In this document: positions 1 to 7,911 of the stretch, one piece after another
Layout: each line of letters opens with the position of its first letter
Position numbering within the stretch: position 1 is the first letter of the stretch
Origin: JAUASV01 sp047605685
GTDB lineage: Bacteria > Actinomycetota > Actinomycetes > Actinomycetales > Microbacteriaceae
Reading direction: 5' to 3'
Assembly (NCBI GenBank): GCA_047605685.1
Contig: JASGFF010000015.1
Span: 1 to 42,545 of the forward strand
Length of the DNA: 42,545 nt
The notes under the pieces: generated by a model
Database searches by the model: none
Told to the model about the DNA's origin: nothing
What the model saw: only the letters and a program-made list of their open reading frames with translations
Translations under genes and position numbers: made by a program

Positions 1-54
1 CGCCGCCGCGTGCACGGCCCCCAGGTACCCGCAACCGATGACAGAAAGCTTCAT
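1..54 (-). CDS. UDP-glucose/GDP-mannose dehydrogenase family protein, N-terminal 18 residues only
   Basis: The minus strand from 54 reads MKLSVIGCGYLGAVHAAA and runs off the left edge. This is the characteristic N-terminus of UDP-glucose 6-dehydrogenases in actinobacteria: beta strand, then the Rossmann nucleotide-binding glycine motif GCGYLG. A ribosome binding site GGGGAG lies just before the ATG. The enzyme would oxidise a UDP-hexose (typically UDP-glucose) to the uronic acid using NAD+, giving precursor for an acidic EPS, which suits the neighbouring genes. Only the first 18 codons are visible, so the exact substrate cannot be judged and GDP-mannose dehydrogenase is an alternative. Confidence 0.75.
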   Translation of the reverse strand, partial: MKLSVIGCGYLGAVHAAA

Positions 55-76
55 GAGTCTCCCCTGCTCATAGTGG

Positions 77-104
77 GTGCTCACACAGAAAGTGACCTGA
101 GCAC
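77..104. repeat. 7-bp inverted repeat upstream of the sugar dehydrogenase
   Basis: Perfect arms GTGCTCA and TGAGCAC enclose a 14-base spacer, in the 138-base gap between the nitroreductase stop and the sugar dehydrogenase start. It could be a terminator of the nitroreductase message, an operator or a leader hairpin; there is no U-tract. No function is assigned. Confidence 0.35.
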
Positions 105-192
105 ATCGTTCATATCTGACCCGAGTTTCCACTGTGTCACGTTCAGTCGATGCCTGACCCATAGGGCGGCACCCGGCGCCGCGGCCAGTGTC

Positions 193-1233
193 TCATGCGT
201 ATTCGCGAGCATGGTCGACGCTTTTTTTCGCCGAGAACGGCGCGCGCTCACTGGTATCTTCGAAGCCGTAGGCGATCAGCATCACGACTTGTTCGTGGTG
301 TGGGAGCCCGAGTTCTTTACGCATCGCTCGTTCTCGATCGGGAAGATCCGGCCAATTGATAGCGCAAGAAGCGACACCCTGAGACTGTAGCGCTAGCAAT
401 AGCGGCGCGGCCGCGAGACTCGAATCAATATATATGAGATGGCGATCTCGCTCGTCGAAAAATGCGGAGTAATCGCCGATGACCGCAATGAGTGCCGGAA
501 TCTGATGAGAGAAGCCCGCTGTTCCCATGGGGATTTCGGCCACACGGCGAACTTTGTCTGGGTCCTCGATAATCAGAAAGCGGTAAGGTTGGCGATTACA
601 GGCCGTCGGGGACTCCATCCCGACCTCGATTGCACGATCGACGATCTCGCGCGGTACTGGCTGGTTGGTGAACCAGCGCACGCTTCGTCGCGCGTGTGCT
701 AGCGCGGTCAGGCTGTCAATACTGGGTAAATCAACATCCGGTACACTGCGGATTGAGGGGCCGTGCGTGCGTGCTGCAGGTCGGTCGATACCAGCTTCGT
801 CCCACTTCGAGGCGGAGCTTCGAATTGCGTTGCTCTGGCTGTTCTTTGTTGCATCGAAATACTCGTCGAGCACATGATGGGCCCATGTCATCTCATCGAC
901 CGCGAGCACACCTGCTCGGCTCACCGTAAAAAATAGCGCTACGGTCTCCTCGATGTATCTCTCTGCGAACGTTTCGCGTCGAGGCTTCATGATGAGCCCT
1001 TTTTCTAGCATGTGAACGTTTCGCCGCAGGTGGTAAACATCCTTCGCTCCATGAGTATGACGATCGTATTCGACGAGACCTGCTCCCATCGTGCGGAATT
1101 CGTGAGAAAAACGCGGGCTGACGAGGCGATAGTAGAGTGCTGATGAGAGTCCACCGAGACGAATCACGCGCTTTCTGACCGCGATGTCGATGCGAGTGCT
1201 GAGGGTGCGAACTCTCTTGAAGAAGCGCTTCAT
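193..1233 (-). CDS. Nitroreductase-family protein in an EPS locus
   Basis: A 346-residue protein. Residues about 175-335 match the FMN-dependent nitroreductase fold: ARRSVRWF (N-terminal Arg/Ser FMN phosphate contacts), SPTACNRQPYRF, and a late segment ALQSQGVASCAINWP. The first ~165 residues (basic N-terminus, then mixed helices) are not part of the usual domain. Start ATG 1233 has GGAGG nine bases upstream and a -10 TATAGT at 1268-1273. Family members usually use FMN and NAD(P)H to reduce nitro or quinone compounds, but homologues embedded in polysaccharide clusters have no agreed reaction. It is separated by 138 bases from the sugar dehydrogenase downstream and may be cotranscribed with it. 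The assignment to the fold is firm; a role in glycan modification is inference from location. Confidence 0.8.
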   Translation of the reverse strand: MKRFFKRVRTLSTRIDIAVRKRVIRLGGLSSALYYRLVSPRFSHEFRTMGAGLVEYDRHTHGAKDVYHLRRNVHMLEKGLIMKPRRETFAERYIEETVALFFTVSRAGVLAVDEMTWAHHVLDEYFDATKNSQSNAIRSSASKWDEAGIDRPAARTHGPSIRSVPDVDLPSIDSLTALAHARRSVRWFTNQPVPREIVDRAIEVGMESPTACNRQPYRFLIIEDPDKVRRVAEIPMGTAGFSHQIPALIAVIGDYSAFFDERDRHLIYIDSSLAAAPLLLALQSQGVASCAINWPDLPDRERAMRKELGLPHHEQVVMLIAYGFEDTSERAPFSAKKSVDHAREYA

Positions 1234-1690
1234 TCGTGGGTGCCTCCGAAGTATGGGCGAGCGCTGGACTATACCGCGCGGTCGTTACCGGCAGGTGACT
1301 CCTTGAAAACTACGTAATTGCGCGGCTGCTTCCGCCAGACATCCAGCCGCGCGATCAACCCGACGACCGTGTCGACGGTGCAGGTACCAAGGTCGACTAC
1401 GCGAACTGTCTCGTTGACTCACAGTCGTGAAGATTCTAACCGACCGCCGAACGTTGTCGTGCCAGGGGGCGAGCCCGAAACGTCCGCAGTACGTCTCGGG
1501 CGCAACGGTTCGTTCGAGGCCGAGGGGCGTCGTGCTCGGTACCGGAATGGCACGACAGGCGGTCGGCAGTGCGCATGCGTGCAACCTTGACGCCAGCTTG
1601 GGTAATGTACACATGATCCATGTGCCGCCGCACATCGAAGTCGATCGGATTGAGGGGCGGTGGATGCGCCGCCGAACAGAGGGGAGCGAG
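1234..1690. other. 457-base gene-free divergent region
   Basis: No convincing complete gene between the nitroreductase and the flippase. It contains the nitroreductase promoter and a 10-bp palindrome ACCGCGCGGT at 1273-1282. On the minus strand about 1272-1418 there is a 48-codon open stretch with protein-like composition, ending at a TAG but lacking a start codon; it could be a decayed gene remnant or chance. Towards the flippase, TTGACG near 1587 is a possible -35 without a good -10. Confidence 0.4.
1268..1273 (-). promoter_or_regulatory. -10 element TATAGT for the nitroreductase gene
   Basis: Minus-strand TATAGT lies 35 bases before the ATG at 1233, a near-consensus sigma-70-type -10. No good -35 is seen at 16-18 bases spacing. 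Confidence 0.4.
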
Positions 1691-3040
1691 GTGGCCGACG
1701 ACGCGGAGCCTGCTGATGAGTTTGGGAACGGCCGTCGCAAGTCGGCCATGAACAACGGACTTTGGAGCGTTGCCCAGCAGGGCATAACGACGGGGGCAAA
1801 CTCTCTGCTGGCCTTCTTGCTGATCCTAGTGCTCCCCGTGAGTCAGTTCGGCGTGTACTCATACGCAATCACCTTGGTATCTATCGGCACGACCGTTGCA
1901 AGTGGCGGCCTTAGCACTCTCGCAGTTCGTTTCTTACATGACGAACCCCACCGTGGCGGCCACGTTGTTGCGGTGCTGCTGATAACCAAAGAGATGTTTG
2001 CACTAGCGGGCTACCTGGTGATTGTGCTGGTCAGTTTGACGAGCGGGACCCTCGAAACTATTGCCGCCAGCCTGTTCGCGGGCCTGGCGCTCTTTGCGCG
2101 CGCAGGCGACGGGCCTGAGATTTGGTATCGCGCTCGTATGCGAAGCGCCGAAACTGCACTGATCAGGATCTCGGTATCAGTGGCCCTGCTTGCTGTCCGG
2201 CTTCTCATCATGTGGATTTACCCGAATTTATGGGTCTTCATTTTTTTGTTCGTGACCGAATCGGTAGTAATCGCTGTCACAATTTTCCTCAAGTTTGTGC
2301 GCGATCGCTCGGCACCCAGGCTGGGCAGGCCGATGCGGGGACACGCCGTCCAAATGACACGTTCGTCTTTTCCGCTCCTGCTCTCTGGACTTGCAAATCA
2401 GGTGAACCTCCGAGGCGACGTTGTGATCATCCAAACGTTGATGGGTGCGACCGCGGTAGGCGTCTATTCCGCGGCGGCAAAGATCAGCGAGTTGGCGTAT
2501 TTTCTGCCGGTGGTATTCATGAACGCTTCGTTTCCGATCCTCTTGGAGATTCGAAAAAAGCACGGCGCTGAGAGCCCCATCTATCTTCGGTATCTTCAGC
2601 GATCCTACGATCGCGCGTTCTGGCTCGGTGTTGTACTTATGATTGTTGTTGCAATCGCTGGGACATTCGTCATCGATGTCTTCTTTGGAACTGAATACGA
2701 GTTGGCGAAGCCGGTCCTTTGGCTCAGTGTGGTCGCCTGTCCGTTTGTGTTCATGGCGGCAGTGTATTCGAAATGGATCGTCGCCGAGGGCGCATTGTGG
2801 TCATCGGTTGTGCGCAACATGACTGGCGCAGTCGCGAACCTTGCTCTGAACCTTGTGCTTATTCCGTATTTCGGTATTGTCGGCTCTGCCTTTGCGACAC
2901 TCGTGTCGTATATCATGGCGTCTTATGTCGCATGTTTTTTTGGAAAGCGAACTAGGATTGCGGCAATGCATATGAGTCTAGCCATGATCACCCCCGCCCG
3001 TTTTGTATATGGCAAACTGAAGCGATTGGAAGGACCTTGA
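1691..3040 (+). CDS. Polysaccharide flippase (Wzx-like, MOP superfamily)
   Basis: About 449 residues with roughly 12-14 hydrophobic segments. The N-terminus has the typical flippase opening NNGLWSVAQQG followed by helix 1, and the centre has the conserved GVYSAAAKISELAYFLP stretch, where partners scan the multidrug/oligosaccharidyl-lipid/polysaccharide fold. It would move undecaprenyl-diphosphate-linked repeat units across the membrane for Wzy. I choose GTG 1691 because AGGGGAG sits five bases before it; ATG 1748 has no ribosome site, and an in-frame opening continues upstream to 1427 but is not protein-like. The gene is markedly A/T rich and uses TTA leucine codons (for example near 1933 and 2226), unlike genes to the right, suggesting acquisition from elsewhere. 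The next gene begins four bases after its stop. Confidence 0.85.
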   Translation: MADDAEPADEFGNGRRKSAMNNGLWSVAQQGITTGANSLLAFLLILVLPVSQFGVYSYAITLVSIGTTVASGGLSTLAVRFLHDEPHRGGHVVAVLLITKEMFALAGYLVIVLVSLTSGTLETIAASLFAGLALFARAGDGPEIWYRARMRSAETALIRISVSVALLAVRLLIMWIYPNLWVFIFLFVTESVVIAVTIFLKFVRDRSAPRLGRPMRGHAVQMTRSSFPLLLSGLANQVNLRGDVVIIQTLMGATAVGVYSAAAKISELAYFLPVVFMNASFPILLEIRKKHGAESPIYLRYLQRSYDRAFWLGVVLMIVVAIAGTFVIDVFFGTEYELAKPVLWLSVVACPFVFMAAVYSKWIVAEGALWSSVVRNMTGAVANLALNLVLIPYFGIVGSAFATLVSYIMASYVACFFGKRTRIAAMHMSLAMITPARFVYGKLKRLEGP

Positions 3041-3043
3041 ACG

Positions 3044-4150
3044 ATGGTAGTAGATATTCGGGGCACTAATACTGTCAACAAGGGTGCACAGTTGATGCTG
3101 TATGCGATCGTGGAGAAGTTGGGCGATGGTACACGGCTCTCTGCGATGACTGGTGGTTCTGACTATGACGTACGCGCACGGTTAGCTCTGGGGCAGACGC
3201 TGCAGTGGCAGAAGAGTCCGCGCTTTCTGTCGTCGGCGGGAAACCTCGTCCCGAGTCGCCTGGCCTCGCCGTTCGGATTGGTCCGAGAGCGCGATGTCAC
3301 CGGTGTCGTGGATGCTGCCGGGTACGCGTACGGTGACCCGTTTGGCGCGGGACCAGCGGTGCGTGAAGCGAGGTTCTCACGGTCATGGTCGAAACGAGGA
3401 ACGCCTCGGGTGATGCTCCCGCAGGCGTTCGGCCCCTTCGAGGATCAGAGGGTACGCGCCGCGACACGCGAGTTACTTAATAGTAGCCAACTCGTCTTTG
3501 TGCGTGATCAACTGAGCGCTAATTACGTGAGTAATCTCAATGTATCGACGACTATTCAACTCAGCCCGGACTTCACGATCGGCCTTGCTGCGCACGAAAC
3601 CGAGCGCGCGGCGGGCGACAGCTACGGGGTAGTGGTCCCGAATGCGAAAATGTATTCGACAGGCTTGATCTCTGAGGCAGAGTATGCGTCGCTGTTACGT
3701 CGGGCGTTGGACGCTCTCGTCTCACAGGGGCTCTTACCAGTCGTTCTCGTCCACGAGTCGGGAGATCTGCCTTTCGCACGATCTCTCGTTGCGGGGACGA
3801 ATGTCTCTCTGGTATGGGATCCAGATCCGCGCGGCGCGAAATCGAAGATCGGGAAGGCGGACTTCGTCATATCAAGTCGGTTTCACGCGTTGGTAGGTGC
3901 GCTGTCCCAAGGGGTGCCGACGATTGCGCTCGGCTGGTCCCATAAATACAAGGAACTATTGCGTGATTTTGGTGTACCAGATTGGTGTGGGGATGTGAAC
4001 ACCGATGTCGCGTCGGCGATCTCCGAGGTGCTAAACGATTCGGTCGGTCTGAAGCGCCTGATCGAGAGTGGGCGATCGTTGTTGAGCCAGAACGATGCCA
4101 TGTGGGCGGAGACGCGGCAGGTGCTCGGTCTGCCCTCTACTCCGGTGTAA
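3044..4150 (+). CDS. Polysaccharide pyruvyl transferase family protein
   Basis: A 368-residue protein of the CsaB/WcaK/AmsJ pyruvyltransferase family. Seen: N-terminal DIRGTNTVNKGAQLML (the glycine-rich NxGAQ motif at the start of family members), LPQAFGPF, VFVRDQLS, the LSPDFTI strand and the C-terminal ISSRFHALVGALSQGVPTIALGWSHKY block with the conserved His. These enzymes transfer pyruvate from phosphoenolpyruvate to a sugar as a ketal, adding negative charge to a glycan. It starts four bases after the flippase stop, with GGAAGGACC upstream, so it is in the same operon. Several TTA codons mark it as part of the A/T-rich locus. The acceptor sugar is unknown. Confidence 0.85.
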   Translation: MVVDIRGTNTVNKGAQLMLYAIVEKLGDGTRLSAMTGGSDYDVRARLALGQTLQWQKSPRFLSSAGNLVPSRLASPFGLVRERDVTGVVDAAGYAYGDPFGAGPAVREARFSRSWSKRGTPRVMLPQAFGPFEDQRVRAATRELLNSSQLVFVRDQLSANYVSNLNVSTTIQLSPDFTIGLAAHETERAAGDSYGVVVPNAKMYSTGLISEAEYASLLRRALDALVSQGLLPVVLVHESGDLPFARSLVAGTNVSLVWDPDPRGAKSKIGKADFVISSRFHALVGALSQGVPTIALGWSHKYKELLRDFGVPDWCGDVNTDVASAISEVLNDSVGLKRLIESGRSLLSQNDAMWAETRQVLGLPSTPV

Positions 4151-4186
4151 GAGTGTTTAATAACCGGTGACTGATTGAGGATGGTT

Positions 4187-5380
4187 GTGACAGAAATCGA
4201 ATCGACACCAGATCGGATGCCGAGCCGCCGAATCTTGTTCGCCAGCCACACAGCCGACTTCGGTATTTTCCGAGTCGGTAGTCACCACTTGTCGCGTGCG
4301 TTGGCATCCCGTGGGCACCGGGTTGCGCACATCAGCACGCCGATCAGCATCTTGCATGCCGTCAAGTCACGTCGTGATCCCGAAATACGACGACGGCTGC
4401 AACTCGCATGTGGTGCGATGGTCGTCGACAGCGATGATCGCCGAGCACATGTCGTGCCTTTGCAGGTGTTTCCATGCAGCGCCAACGAACGACTTTCGGC
4501 AACTGCGTTGCGTCTGCCGCTCCGTTCGTGGCGGCGCCGCATAGAGTCCTTCCTGGGTGGTTCCCCGGATGTGGTTCTGATCGACCAGGTCAAGATGTTG
4601 GGACTGCCGACGCTGTGGCCGTCAGCGACTGTGGTTTTCCGTCCCACGGATCCTGCACGATCGACCAAAGAAGCTCAGGCATTCGCCGCGCTGACCGCCG
4701 TGAGTGACGGCGTGGTGGCGACCTCGGCGGCAATTCTCAAGGATCTCGGCCTTCCCGACGACATGCCACGAATGGTCCTCGAGAACGGTGTCGCATACGA
4801 CACCTTGTCGGCCGGCGCGATTGTCGACTGGGAAGAGCGAGAGGGATTCGTGTACGTCGGGGCGCTCGACAAGCGTTTCGATTGGGACTGGTTGACCGCG
4901 CTGGCGACAGGCGTGCCCGATCAGCGCATCGATGTCTGGGGTCCTGTCGGGTCCGCGCCACCTATGCCGCGCAACGTAAGCCTGAAAGGTCCGCTTGACT
5001 ATGCGGAACTGCCGCAGATTCTTGCTCAGTACCGTATAGGGCTCATGCCATTTCGCGCGGGCGAGTTGAACGCGGGACGCAGTCCCATGAAGCTGTATGA
5101 ATATCTTGCGGCGGGACTCAAAGTCTTGGTGGCGGCTCCTGCCCCTGCCTCAATGCAGGGTGTTTCAGGAACTGTTGCTGCGCTGCGCGGCGACGCAGCT
5201 GTGGTGGCGTTGGATATGGTTGCAACACCGCCCGAGCCGGCTGGCCGCGATGCGGCTCGAGCAATGGGCTGGGCTGCTCGGGCGGAGAAGCTTGAAGCGT
5301 TCATAGCGGGGCTACCAACGAACAGGCGTGCCCCGAGGACATGGCGGTCTCGTCACCAGCATGGGCGAGCAGCCTTGTAG
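4187..5380 (+). CDS. Glycosyltransferase, GT-B fold, TuaH/GT4-like
   Basis: About 397 residues, two Rossmann-like domains. N-terminal ILFASHTADFGIFRVGSHHL followed by RALASRGHRV is a donor/acceptor entry strand; VVFRPTDPARS, ENGV and FVYVGALDKRFDWDWL resemble TuaH-like EPS glycosyltransferases, and the C-terminal SPMKLYEYLAAGLKVL is the nucleotide-sugar binding E-x7-E-type region of GT4 enzymes. It should add a sugar to the lipid-linked repeat unit on the cytosolic face. GTG 4187 is preferred because GAGG lies six bases before it; ATG 4181 abuts the same GAGG, and ATG 4217 is a shorter option. It resembles the product of 7912-9078 in its C-terminal domain, suggesting distant paralogues. Donor and linkage cannot be read from sequence. 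Confidence 0.8.
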   Translation: MTEIESTPDRMPSRRILFASHTADFGIFRVGSHHLSRALASRGHRVAHISTPISILHAVKSRRDPEIRRRLQLACGAMVVDSDDRRAHVVPLQVFPCSANERLSATALRLPLRSWRRRIESFLGGSPDVVLIDQVKMLGLPTLWPSATVVFRPTDPARSTKEAQAFAALTAVSDGVVATSAAILKDLGLPDDMPRMVLENGVAYDTLSAGAIVDWEEREGFVYVGALDKRFDWDWLTALATGVPDQRIDVWGPVGSAPPMPRNVSLKGPLDYAELPQILAQYRIGLMPFRAGELNAGRSPMKLYEYLAAGLKVLVAAPAPASMQGVSGTVAALRGDAAVVALDMVATPPEPAGRDAARAMGWAARAEKLEAFIAGLPTNRRAPRTWRSRHQHGRAAL

Positions 5381-5389
5381 CATCGAGGG

Positions 5390-6709
5390 ATGAATCGACG
5401 GTGGGAAATCCTCCTCCTGTTTCTTGCTGCGCTCGCCGTCGGCGTGAGTGTGATCGTATCCATTGCATATCCGACGTTTGCTGCGGTTCTCGTCGGTCTC
5501 GTCGCGGGACTTCTTCTTCTTCGCTTCCCTGGTGTGTTCGCGCTCGTCTGTGGTGCGACGCTGCCGTTCGCCGCGTCTCTTGCCTTGAACACGCCGCTGG
5601 GTGCCTTTTCCTTCGCAGACATGGCTGCCATTGGTGGAGTTCTTGCTGTTGTTCTCGTGGATGGGAAGATCCGGGCGCTGTTTACAGAGGTTCGTGTTGG
5701 GCTGTGGCTGCTGGTCGCCTATCTTGCGGTGGCCACACTGACGGCGCTTGCGGTGGCCGCTCCTTCTGCCGCGTATGCAACGGTCTTGCAGCGACTCGAA
5801 CTCGTCGGGGTGTGGTTGCTCTTCGGGGTCATCGTCGTGCGTAAGGGGGCGTGGAAGTGGTTTGTTACCGCGTTCGCGGCAGCGAGTATCGTGCTCGCGC
5901 TCGCCTGGATCGCGTCGCCCGGAGAAGGTGCCGTGCTTGGCGTCCAGAAGAATCCGTCTGGGTCGATGCTGGCTGCAGCGATCATCCTCGTGATGTTCTG
6001 GGGAGTTCGCTGGTATCTCAAGCTGGCGGTAGTCGCAGTCTTGGCTGGCGGGCTTGTGGCGTCTGGATCCCGCGGTTCCATTATTGGGCTAGCAGTTGCC
6101 GCGGTCGTCATCCTCGTGTTCGCCAAGCAATGGCGACGGACGTTTGTTCCGTTGGCTGTTCTGGCGGGAGTGGGTGTGGTCGCATTGCAGGTCCTTCCCG
6201 CGCAGGTGGTAGACCGTCTGTTCGGTGGGACCAGCGACGCTCAGTACACGTCAGACATACGCTACGTCTTTATCCGCGACGCGCTTGCGCAATGGAACGA
6301 TAATCCGCTTGGCGTTGGGGTCGGACAGTATCGTCAGATCGCAGCGGCTCTGCAACGCATTGCTACGCATGACCCTCACAATGTCTATGTGCTGGCCTTA
6401 GTAGAAGGGGGTATTCCACTTTTGATCGCATTTACTGTGTTGGCGGGGGGATCGCTGATCTGGCTGCTGACGATGAAGAAGGATGTGTTGGTGGTCGCCG
6501 CTCTTGCAGTCCAGGTCTCGCTTCTTGTTCACGCGAGTGTCGATGTCTATTGGGTACGTGGAACGGCGTCGATCGGGTGGATGTTGGTCGGTGTTGCGGC
6601 TGCGACTGCGGCGGCCGGAGGGCGCGGGGCAGTTCGTGATGTTGTTGCGAACAACGTGTGGCCGCCATCAGATGTCGGTGCTCAAAAGCGTAAGGCTCAC
6701 GTCTCTTGA
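5390..6709 (+). CDS. O-antigen ligase/polymerase family membrane protein (Wzy-like)
   Basis: A 439-residue protein with about 11-12 hydrophobic helices and a large periplasmic-type loop. Diagnostic segments are SGSRGSIIGLAVA (the Wzy_C arginine motif) and NPLGVGVGQYRQ with HDPHNVYVLALVEGG, the HNxxL..E-G signature of WaaL/Wzy enzymes. It would polymerise repeat units on the outer membrane-face of the cytoplasmic membrane after the flippase acts. It begins nine bases after the previous stop with a GAGGG very close to the ATG, so translation may be coupled. It ends the four-gene plus-strand operon wzx, pyruvyl transferase, glycosyltransferase, wzy. Ligase versus polymerase cannot be separated from sequence; the flippase next door favours polymerase. 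Confidence 0.82.
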   Translation: MNRRWEILLLFLAALAVGVSVIVSIAYPTFAAVLVGLVAGLLLLRFPGVFALVCGATLPFAASLALNTPLGAFSFADMAAIGGVLAVVLVDGKIRALFTEVRVGLWLLVAYLAVATLTALAVAAPSAAYATVLQRLELVGVWLLFGVIVVRKGAWKWFVTAFAAASIVLALAWIASPGEGAVLGVQKNPSGSMLAAAIILVMFWGVRWYLKLAVVAVLAGGLVASGSRGSIIGLAVAAVVILVFAKQWRRTFVPLAVLAGVGVVALQVLPAQVVDRLFGGTSDAQYTSDIRYVFIRDALAQWNDNPLGVGVGQYRQIAAALQRIATHDPHNVYVLALVEGGIPLLIAFTVLAGGSLIWLLTMKKDVLVVAALAVQVSLLVHASVDVYWVRGTASIGWMLVGVAAATAAAGGRGAVRDVVANNVWPPSDVGAQKRKAHVS

Positions 6710-6751
6710 TACGTCAGAGATTGCAGTCGACGTGTGTCGGATCAGCCGGCA

Positions 6752-7870
6752 TCACGCCTTTAGCGTGCGACGAGGCATCCGCGCGGTGAGGCGTTTGCGG
6801 AGCGTGAGCACCGGGATCTCGACGAAACGGTACAAGAGCAGACCTGGGACGACGCAGATCACGATCCCCAGAATGAATTTGGCGAGGAACGGTAAGCCCG
6901 TCAGGTATGGCCGAAGAGCTGTCACGAGTGGGTCGCTGGTCAAGTAGAGGCTGTAGCTCGCAAGACCGAAATATTGAATCCATCTGACCTCCACCACGCG
7001 CCTGAATAGACTCAAAGTTCGCGTCTCTTCAGCGAGGAGGCCATACAGGATGAATAAGGCGGCGACGATTGCGGTGAGGACGGGGCGCAGAAGGAATTCT
7101 CCCCACGATTCGTCCCGGAGGAACGACAGAAGTGGGAACGCAATCACGCAGATGTACGGAATCGCGGACTGACCGACGACGTGTCGCAGCCGGACGAGGC
7201 CGCCAGCGTTGATCCTCAGATAGGCCACGGCAATGAGCACACCGAACAAGATTGCGTCCATACGAGTGGTCGTGGAGCGCAGCAGAAATGAACGGGCGAA
7301 GTCTCCGGTGAGCATGGTCAGGCCGAACACGCGGGAGGCTTCGGCAATGACGAGCCCGGTGACGGCGACCGTCACCAGCGATCGAACCGCACTGTTGCGG
7401 CGCGCGACCAGGATCCATATGAGCGCCAGCACGATGTAGAACTGCTCTTCGATCGCAAGGCTCCATAGAATCCCCGTGCCTGGGAGCACTGCTGCCGTCC
7501 AATCCCGCACGAAAATCATGTACCAGTTGAACGAGAACAGCACTTGTGTCGCGACGGCTGTTATATCGAGTTTGTTCGAGAGCGAGTAGATCAACGTCGG
7601 CAGAAGGATCGCAACGAGAAACGGAGGAAATATCTTTAGTAGACGCTTCGTGTAAAACGACCCGATTCCAAACTGTCCCGTCTTCTCTCGTTCGCGCAGC
7701 AGCAGGTAGGTGATGATGAAGCCGCTGATCGTGAAGAACAGCGTCACGCCGCCGTCACCGGGCGACTTCGAGATCCCCGAATGCTCGATGATGACGAGCG
7801 CGACGGCGAATGCACGGAGCGCATCGATGTGTGCGTATCGCTGCTGCGAGTTCGTGGCGGCACTCGGCAT
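6752..7870 (-). CDS. Acyltransferase 3 family membrane protein (OafA/YrhL-like)
   Basis: A 372-residue protein with about ten membrane helices. The opening YAHIDALRAFAVALVIIEHS has the family Arg and the catalytic-type His at the end of helix 1; LFFTISGFIITYLLL and SFYTKRLLKIFPPF (the R-x-x-R-I-F-P motif) follow in the expected order, and IEEQFYIV is the conserved SLAxExQFY region. Such proteins transfer acetyl or other acyl groups to exported sugars. ATG 7870 has AAAGGGAT upstream. It follows the glycosyltransferase at 7912-9078 by 41 bases on the same strand and ends 42 bases from wzy, tail to tail, with no clear terminator hairpin between. Confidence 0.88.
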   Translation of the reverse strand: MPSAATNSQQRYAHIDALRAFAVALVIIEHSGISKSPGDGGVTLFFTISGFIITYLLLREREKTGQFGIGSFYTKRLLKIFPPFLVAILLPTLIYSLSNKLDITAVATQVLFSFNWYMIFVRDWTAAVLPGTGILWSLAIEEQFYIVLALIWILVARRNSAVRSLVTVAVTGLVIAEASRVFGLTMLTGDFARSFLLRSTTTRMDAILFGVLIAVAYLRINAGGLVRLRHVVGQSAIPYICVIAFPLLSFLRDESWGEFLLRPVLTAIVAALFILYGLLAEETRTLSLFRRVVEVRWIQYFGLASYSLYLTSDPLVTALRPYLTGLPFLAKFILGIVICVVPGLLLYRFVEIPVLTLRKRLTARMPRRTLKA

Positions 7871-7911
7871 GGGATGGATCCCTTTCGTGCAGAACGTCGA
7901 ATTGGGAAGTG

